A DNA stretch of 10,755 bases. Source: JAJQCI01 sp964388305. Its GTDB lineage: Bacteria > Bacillota > Clostridia > Lachnospirales > CAG-274. The notes below the pieces were generated by a model. The model ran no database searches, was not told the origin of the DNA, and was given only the letters and a program-made list of their open reading frames with translations. The DNA is taken from contig CAYMAA010000057.1 in NCBI GenBank assembly GCA_964388305.1, positions 1 to 10,755 of the forward strand, given 5' to 3'. Made by a program: the position numbers and the translations under genes. Of the stretch, positions 5,178-10,755 are shown piece by piece (the first letter of the stretch is position 1; each line of letters begins with the position of its first letter).

Positions 5178-8100
5178 ATGGCAGACAAGAAGAAAAGAGA
5201 AATGAAAGCATATAAAAAGCTGATTTTAAAAAGCGGTTTATATGACGAAGCTTATTATAAAAGGCAGTTTGAAGAATTGCCCGAAGGGGATTTACTTGAA
5301 TATTTTATATTAAACGGAGAAAACGAAGATAAAAATCCCTCCGAATTTTTTAATGTAAATTTTTATTTGGACAGCTATGATGACGTTAAAAAAGCAGGCA
5401 TTAATCCTCTTATTCATTACATTCTTTTCGGCAAAGCGGAGGGGAGAAGTATTCAGTATGATTTGAAGGAGGGGAAATCCGTTTATGACAGATGGTGTAA
5501 AATCCACAAAGAAATAAAACCCCCAAAAAAGTATTTTTGCGACCTGCGTGATATGGCTGTTATTTTAAAAAGCGGAAAGTTTAAAGGGGCATGGTATATA
5601 GACAAATATGAGGACGCATACAGGTATTTAAGCAGCAAAAAAACATGGAAGTGGCGGTTTGGGAAAAATCCTGTTTTAAAATTTATTGCTAAATTTACTT
5701 CTTCTCCTTTGGCATATTATGTAAAATACGGTATGTACAGAAACGAAAACCCCACAAGGGAGTTTTCCAACGAATTTTACATGAACAACAATGCAGACCT
5801 TATTGACGGACCTACCCTTACACCCTTTGTACACTACATTTTACACGGTGAAAGGGAGGGCAGGCTTGCCAACTATTCGGGGGAATTTTTCAAAACATTA
5901 AAGGAGATATTTATCGAAAACAAGGGCAGGGTATCTGTTATAAATAACCGTATTTCGCTAATAAAGGCTGCCAATGGGGCGGCTTTAAACGAGAACATTA
6001 AAAATGCGGACGGAAACATTATTTATATAAGCAAAGACGGGCATTTTTCAGGTGATGTGAGCTTTATTGAGGAAATGTTTAACGATGAATCCGTTTTTGC
6101 TGTTGTTTTAAAAAGCGGCAAGAAGAATTTTGATATTTTAAGCTATATTGATTTTGCAGTAAGCGAAGACGTGCTTAACATTCCTTTAAGCTATGACAGA
6201 GTATATTTCAGAAAACCCGATGAAGAGGCTTTGGCGAGGTTTGATTTTAATACTGCGGAAGGCTTTAATAATGCTGTTTTACATCTATGCGCAGGGGGCA
6301 AGGTTGGCTTATATTATGATGAAAGCATTGAAGAGAAAGCTCCTCAGGACGTAACGGAGGAGTATACCAAAAATATCGAAAAGGTTTTGTTTGACGTATA
6401 CTGCTGCGGCAAAAAAAGAAAGTATGATATGTATGCCGCTTTAAGAAAAACCGTTAGAAGCCGGCACAGTTACGAATATTTTGCCCAAAATTACAAAGCG
6501 GAGGACTATATTGGTGACGGCAGGCTTAACATTTTAATAGGCATTTACGCATTCAGCCACGGCGGCGGAGAGATTATGCCCATAAGACTTGCAAACAGGC
6601 TTTATCAAATGGGACATAATGTTACTGTTGCGGCTTATTGCAGTGATGCGGAGCTGCCTGTAAGAAAAATGCTTTTGGAGAGCATACCCGTATTTTATAC
6701 CAATGAAATTGACGATTTGGCTGTTATGATTAATGCTTTGGATATTAAGGTGGTAAGCTCACACCATCAGGCAATGCAGCGCCTTGTGAGTGATGTAATT
6801 ACAAAATATCCTCAGCTTAAGGGCAGATTTGCCAATGTGGCAACATCTCACGGTATGTATGAAAACTTTGACGATGAAACCTTAGAGTACATTTTTAAAG
6901 AAACAAAGCTTATGGAAAATACCGATTACTGGACATACGTTGCGGATAAAAACATTATTCCTTTTGAAAGATACGGTGTTTTTGATGAGGAAAGGTTTAT
7001 AAAGGTGCCTAACGGTATGGAAAGACCGAAACCTGTTAAAGTGGATCTTTCCGCTTACGGCATTAATAAAAATTCATTTACCATTGCCATTGCAAGCCGT
7101 GCTTTAAAGGAAAAGGGCTGGCTTAATGCCATTGAGGCTGTGGAAAAGGCAAGGCTTGCCACAGGCAGGGATATTCATCTTTTGCTTATTGGCAGCGGCG
7201 AGGTATATGACAAATACAGAAAAAGCAAGGGGAACAGGTTTATTCACTTTTTAGGCTTTAGGGATAATCCTTGCGATTATTTTTACAGCGCGGATTTATG
7301 TATGCTTCCTTCATACTATGCCTCGGAAAGCGCGCCGCTTTGTCTTATAGAGGCAATGATGTGCGGAAAACCCTCTATTGCGGCTGAAATTGGCGATGTG
7401 AGATATATGCTGAGCTGCGGCGGCAGGCTTGCAGGCAGTGTGTTCCCTCTTGAAAATATGACCGTAAACAATGATGTGCTTGCGGAGGAAATTGTTAAAA
7501 TGGTTACGGACAGGAAATTTTATGAGGAGTGCTGCGCCGCTGCAAGGGAAAAGGCAGGGTATTTTGAAATTTCCAACATTGCCGAATTATACATTAATGT
7601 TTACAAAAAAGGCATTGAAGAAGATGAGGGTTACAACCCCGAAAAGGCGGAGAGGATAAACAGACTGCTTATAGACGGGGAAAACGGAAGAGGGCCTTTG
7701 GTAAGCGTAATTGTGCCAAACTATAATCACTCCGCATATTTGCCTATGAGATTGGACTCTGTTTTCGGACAGACCTACAAAAATATACAGGTGCTGCTTA
7801 TGGACGATTGCTCTACGGACAACAGCAGAGAAATTTTAAGGCAGTACAATGAAAAATACCCCGACAGAAGTGTTATTTTATTTAATGAAAGCAACTCAGG
7901 GGGAGTGTTTCATCAATGGACAAAGGGCATAAGAAGCTCCAAGGGAGAAATTTGTTGGATAGCCGAGTCCGACGATTATTGCGAGCCTACATTTTTGGAA
8001 AATGTTTTGACTGCCTTTGACGACCCCGAAGTAAAGCTTTCTTACTGTCAATATGTTTTTGTAAATGAAAATAACGAGGAAAACAGGGGCGGTTTTTTCA

Positions 8101-9785
8101 ACTACGTTGGAGCTGTTGACAAAAACAAGTGGCATAAAAACTATGTTAATGACAGTATTAACGAGGTGGAAACCGCACTGGGATTTAAAAACACAATACC
8201 CAATGCCAGCGGCGCTGTTTTCAGAAATCCCAAAGAGATGGATCTTTTTGCGGACAAAAGCTGGTACGATATGAAAATTTGCGGCGACTGGATATTTTAT
8301 CTTTATGTTATACAGGGCGGCAAGGTGGCTTATACTGTGGATACAAAGAGCTACTTTAGGTTTCACACAAACAACAGCTCCGCAAAAACCTACGGAACAG
8401 ATGTTTATTATAAGGAGCATATGCTTGTGGCGCAGTGCATTAGGCGAATATTTGCTCCCGACAATGATATTATTGTTAAAAACTACGAAACAATTAAGGA
8501 TTTTTACTTCCGCAATGTTACAGACGGCACAGAGGAAAAATTTAAAAAACTGTTCAATTTGGAAAAGGCTATGGAATGGCAGCCTAATGCCGCAATAAAC
8601 GAAAACAGTATTGCAAGGCATTCTAAACGGCTGTTTGATGAAAACAAGGAATACAAAACACTGCTTATTGACCCTATTTTGTCGGCTACAGATGACAGAA
8701 GCATATCCTTAGACGAAAGAATGACAAGAGCGGGGGGAAACAGCGGAAATATGCTTTTTGTAAAGGCTGTGGAGGAGCAGATCAACAGTGTAGGAAAAAT
8801 TTGGTTCAGTATTAGGGACTATAATGAAATAAAAGAAAAATACGAAAATATCAGCTCTATAATTCCGTCCTCCAATTTTATTATTAAAGGCAGTGACACA
8901 ACGCTTAAAGGTATGGATAAGCTGTATAGCTGCAGCGGCGGAAGTATTACCATGGCAGGACTTGGCGCTCAGGCTTATGAGCCTTACAACACACCCAGAC
9001 GCCTTGTAAATCAGCTTTCGGAATATGCAAAGGACTTTTTCAGAAGAGCTGCCGACAGATGCACATCCTTGGGCGTTAGAGGGGAGTTTACGGCAGAGTG
9101 TTTGGAGCTTATGGGCATACACAATTACAGAATAATCGGCTGCCCCACCTGCTATAAGTATTTTGACGGGGTTTACAAGCCTGTTAAAGAGCCTGATATG
9201 AGCAAACCCGTATTTAATGTTACGGGTAAAAGGCCTTTGGAAACAAGTCTGCTTAAGCTTGGTATTAAGGCGGACGCGGCATGGCTTATTCAAATGAGAA
9301 CGGAGCTGCCCCAAATTATCGAAGGGGAGGACGTTAGCCTTGAAGAGGTTGAAAAGAGCTTTCCCGGGCTTGTTTACGGCGGCGAAATACCCTTTGAGGA
9401 GGGTAAAATTTCATACGGGGAATTTAAGGAGTTTATGCTGAGAAAGGGCAGGATTTTCTTTAATATGGATAAATGGAACGAGTTTATGGAGGAGGAACGG
9501 TTTTCCTTTTCCTTCGGAAGCCGTTTTCACGGGAATATGAGCGCTTTCAGAAGCGGAACTCCGGCGCTTTGGATAACTCACGACTGCAGAACTGCGGAGC
9601 TTGTTAATACCTTGCATTTGCCAAGCATTGGCATAGACAGGCTTGAAAGCATTGAAAACGCCGAGGAGCTATTGGAATTTTGCGATTATTCCGATTTTTA
9701 CAGGCATTACGGGGAATTGGCAAGGGAATATGCGGCATTTTTAAATGAAAACCATATTGAAAATAAATTTTCAGCAAATCTATAA
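5178..9785 (+). CDS. Multidomain glycan-assembly protein: repeat region, GT4, GT2 and polysaccharide pyruvyltransferase
   Basis: 1535 residues. The start is ATG 5178: AAGGAG (5166-5171) lies 6 nt upstream and overlaps the ATPase stop; an earlier ATG at 5121 is inside the ATPase gene. Domains in order: two helical repeats ending NPLIHYILFGKAEGR (about 76-90) and TPFVHYILHGEREGR (about 215-229), as at the N-termini of capsule and rhamnan glycosyltransferases; a region (about 255-430) resembling a decayed GT-A fold; a GT4 domain (about 448-800) with HGGGE near its start, R641/K646 in SRALKEKG and an EX7E pair E717/E725; a GT2 domain (840 to about 1080) with VSVIVPNYN, D876-D877 and the metal-site ESDD (D932/D933); and a pyruvyltransferase domain (about 1160-1510) with GGNSGN (1186-1191), VRGEFTAE, GCPT (near 1321) and R1449/H1451 in SRFHGN. 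No membrane segment is seen, so it should act in the cytoplasm. The inferred job is to add at least two sugars and a pyruvate ketal to a lipid-linked glycan before export. Sugar and linkage specificity cannot be read. Confidence 0.88.
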   Translation: MADKKKREMKAYKKLILKSGLYDEAYYKRQFEELPEGDLLEYFILNGENEDKNPSEFFNVNFYLDSYDDVKKAGINPLIHYILFGKAEGRSIQYDLKEGKSVYDRWCKIHKEIKPPKKYFCDLRDMAVILKSGKFKGAWYIDKYEDAYRYLSSKKTWKWRFGKNPVLKFIAKFTSSPLAYYVKYGMYRNENPTREFSNEFYMNNNADLIDGPTLTPFVHYILHGEREGRLANYSGEFFKTLKEIFIENKGRVSVINNRISLIKAANGAALNENIKNADGNIIYISKDGHFSGDVSFIEEMFNDESVFAVVLKSGKKNFDILSYIDFAVSEDVLNIPLSYDRVYFRKPDEEALARFDFNTAEGFNNAVLHLCAGGKVGLYYDESIEEKAPQDVTEEYTKNIEKVLFDVYCCGKKRKYDMYAALRKTVRSRHSYEYFAQNYKAEDYIGDGRLNILIGIYAFSHGGGEIMPIRLANRLYQMGHNVTVAAYCSDAELPVRKMLLESIPVFYTNEIDDLAVMINALDIKVVSSHHQAMQRLVSDVITKYPQLKGRFANVATSHGMYENFDDETLEYIFKETKLMENTDYWTYVADKNIIPFERYGVFDEERFIKVPNGMERPKPVKVDLSAYGINKNSFTIAIASRALKEKGWLNAIEAVEKARLATGRDIHLLLIGSGEVYDKYRKSKGNRFIHFLGFRDNPCDYFYSADLCMLPSYYASESAPLCLIEAMMCGKPSIAAEIGDVRYMLSCGGRLAGSVFPLENMTVNNDVLAEEIVKMVTDRKFYEECCAAAREKAGYFEISNIAELYINVYKKGIEEDEGYNPEKAERINRLLIDGENGRGPLVSVIVPNYNHSAYLPMRLDSVFGQTYKNIQVLLMDDCSTDNSREILRQYNEKYPDRSVILFNESNSGGVFHQWTKGIRSSKGEICWIAESDDYCEPTFLENVLTAFDDPEVKLSYCQYVFVNENNEENRGGFFNYVGAVDKNKWHKNYVNDSINEVETALGFKNTIPNASGAVFRNPKEMDLFADKSWYDMKICGDWIFYLYVIQGGKVAYTVDTKSYFRFHTNNSSAKTYGTDVYYKEHMLVAQCIRRIFAPDNDIIVKNYETIKDFYFRNVTDGTEEKFKKLFNLEKAMEWQPNAAINENSIARHSKRLFDENKEYKTLLIDPILSATDDRSISLDERMTRAGGNSGNMLFVKAVEEQINSVGKIWFSIRDYNEIKEKYENISSIIPSSNFIIKGSDTTLKGMDKLYSCSGGSITMAGLGAQAYEPYNTPRRLVNQLSEYAKDFFRRAADRCTSLGVRGEFTAECLELMGIHNYRIIGCPTCYKYFDGVYKPVKEPDMSKPVFNVTGKRPLETSLLKLGIKADAAWLIQMRTELPQIIEGEDVSLEEVEKSFPGLVYGGEIPFEEGKISYGEFKEFMLRKGRIFFNMDKWNEFMEEERFSFSFGSRFHGNMSAFRSGTPALWITHDCRTAELVNTLHLPSIGIDRLESIENAEELLEFCDYSDFYRHYGELAREYAAFLNENHIENKFSANL

Positions 9786-9787
9786 CA

Positions 9788-9814
9788 TTTTTTGCGATTG
9801 CAGCAATCAAAAAA
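9788..9814. repeat. AT-flanked inverted repeat beside the terminator
   Basis: GATTG (9796-9800) and CAATC (9804-9808) form a 5-bp stem with a 3-nt loop. T6 (9788-9793) and A6 (9809-9814) extend it, so the whole 27 bp is an imperfect palindrome. It immediately follows the synthase stop. It may be part of the termination region; the A6, read on the minus strand, is the U-tract for gdhA. Confidence 0.5.
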
Positions 9815-9815
9815 C

Positions 9816-9843
9816 GAGCAGGCGCTTATTGAAACGCCTGCTC
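9816..9843. terminator. Bidirectional intrinsic terminator between convergent genes
   Basis: A perfect 9-bp GC-rich stem (GAGCAGGCG 9816-9824 with CGCCTGCTC 9835-9843) has a 10-nt loop. The plus strand continues with a T-rich ATTATTTTT (9844-9852). On the minus strand the stem is followed one base later by six T (complement of A6 9809-9814). It can therefore stop the glycan operon from the left and gdhA from the right. Confidence 0.88.
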
Positions 9844-9876
9844 ATTATTTTTGAAAAAATTAATATAATTTATTTA

Positions 9877-10755
9877 TTAAACGATGCCCTGTGCCATCAT
9901 AGCTTCTGCTACTTTACGGAAGCCTGCAATGTTAGCGCCTGCAACATAGTCGCCCTTTACGCCGTATTCTTCTGCTGCTGAAGCCATATTGCCGAAGATG
10001 GAAACCATAATTCCGTGGAGTTTGGAGTCAACTTCTTCAAATGTCCAGCTAAGGCGTTGGCTGTTTTGGCTCATTTCCAATGCGGAGGTTGCAACGCCGC
10101 CTGCGTTTGCCGCCTTTGCGGGAGCAAAAAGAACACCTGCCTGCTGGAATACCTTAATAGCCTCAAGAGTTGAAGGCATATTTGCACCCTCGCCAACAGC
10201 CTTAACACCGTTTTTAACAAGTGTTTTTGCGTCCTCTTCGTTAATTTCGTTCTGAGTTGCGCAAGGAAGAGCAACATCGCAAGGAATTGACCAAACACCC
10301 TTGCCGTTATGATATTCTGCCGAAGGCTTATGAGATGTGTATTCCGAAAGTCTGCCTCTTCTGTTAAATTTAAGATCCTTAACATATTCAATGTCTACGC
10401 CGTCCTTGTCGTAAACATAACCTGTGGAGTCTGAGAAAGAAACAACCTTTGCGCCGAGAGCAGTCGCCTTTTCCGCCGCATATACTGCAACATTGCCTGC
10501 GCCTGAAACAACTACTGTTTTGCCCTCAAAGCTGTCATCAGCCGCTTTTAGCATTTCCTGAACAAGATATACAAGACCGTAGCCTGTAGCTTCTGTTCTT
10601 GTAAGAGAACCGCCGAATGTAAGGCCCTTACCTGTAAGCACGCCTTCATAAAGACCTGTAATTCTCTTATACTGACCGTACATAAAGCCTACTTCACGTC
10701 CGCCGACGCCAATATCACCGGCAGGCACGTCTACATCTGCGCCGATATGCCTGTA
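9877..10755 (-). CDS. gdhA: NADP-type glutamate dehydrogenase, C-terminal two thirds (5' end outside window)
   Basis: Minus-strand frame open to the window edge and encoding the last 292 residues; about 150 N-terminal residues of the roughly 445-residue hexameric enzyme lie beyond 10755. The first visible residues read YRHIGADVDVPAGDIGVGG, the family motif with the catalytic Asp. The following KRITGLYEGVLTGK and SLTRTEATGYG are the end of the substrate domain. A Rossmann domain follows (VVVSGAGNVA), with a Ser-Asp pair (SFSDSTG) at the end of the second strand, then GANMPST and ANAGGVATSALEMSQN near the C-terminus. The enzyme interconverts 2-oxoglutarate plus ammonium and glutamate in the cytoplasm. 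Cofactor preference is inferred from overall similarity to small hexameric GDHs and is less certain than the family. It is convergent with, and functionally unrelated to, the glycan operon. Confidence 0.95.
   Translation of the reverse strand, partial: YRHIGADVDVPAGDIGVGGREVGFMYGQYKRITGLYEGVLTGKGLTFGGSLTRTEATGYGLVYLVQEMLKAADDSFEGKTVVVSGAGNVAVYAAEKATALGAKVVSFSDSTGYVYDKDGVDIEYVKDLKFNRRGRLSEYTSHKPSAEYHNGKGVWSIPCDVALPCATQNEINEEDAKTLVKNGVKAVGEGANMPSTLEAIKVFQQAGVLFAPAKAANAGGVATSALEMSQNSQRLSWTFEEVDSKLHGIMVSIFGNMASAAEEYGVKGDYVAGANIAGFRKVAEAMMAQGIV

Noticed and set aside
7896..8621. Minus-strand open frame of 241 codons opposite the GT2 region
   Set aside because: It is a shadow of the strongly supported plus-strand gene, without a ribosome binding site or recognisable domain. 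The same applies to the minus-strand frame at 8709-9314.
1..10755. tRNA, rRNA, CRISPR array, transposase or phage genes
   Set aside because: I looked on both strands and found no rRNA-like stretch, no regularly spaced repeats, and no transposase, integrase or phage structural motif. A tRNA search was by eye only.

Overview
The window looks like a contig segment from a low-GC, Gram-positive-type anaerobe, most likely a Clostridia-class member of the Bacillota. The evidence is AT-rich DNA, strong AAGGAG/AGGAGG ribosome binding sites, consensus sigma-A-type promoters, and a gdhA of the hexameric bacterial type. I cannot place it to genus. A run of exactly 100 N (2414-2513) indicates a scaffolded draft or metagenome assembly.

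Layout, left to right. (1) Positions 2-1318 hold the 3' part of a gene for a large TerD-domain protein resembling the MXAN_6230/SCO0854 family. (2) Positions 1319-1740 form a 420-bp intergenic stretch. It carries a near-perfect promoter (1445-1473) followed by a compact element (1546-1686) in which a long-range closing stem encloses five small hairpins. (3) Positions 1741-2675 hold three small unrecognised genes, the last a membrane protein broken by the N gap. (4) Positions 2846-9785 form a tight four-gene operon with its own promoter: a secreted protein with an acidic tandem repeat and two chitobiase-C-terminal-like beta domains, an ABC-2 polysaccharide-export permease, its ATPase, and a 1535-residue glycan-assembly protein. 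(5) A bidirectional terminator (9816-9843) separates this operon from the convergent gdhA gene, whose 3' two thirds run to the window edge.

The operon is the most interesting part. The 1535-residue protein joins, in order, two copies of a short helical repeat typical of rhamnan/capsule glycosyltransferases, a probably degenerate GT-A region, a GT4 (GT-B fold) glycosyltransferase, a GT2 (GT-A fold) glycosyltransferase, and a polysaccharide pyruvyltransferase domain. The inferred pathway is cytoplasmic synthesis and pyruvylation of a surface glycan on a lipid carrier, followed by export through the TagGH/Wzm-Wzt-type transporter encoded just upstream. The secreted first gene product may act on or bind the exported polymer. 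No initiating sugar-phosphate transferase or precursor genes lie in the window, so the lipid-linked acceptor must come from elsewhere. The joint function is inference; the domain calls rest on visible motifs.
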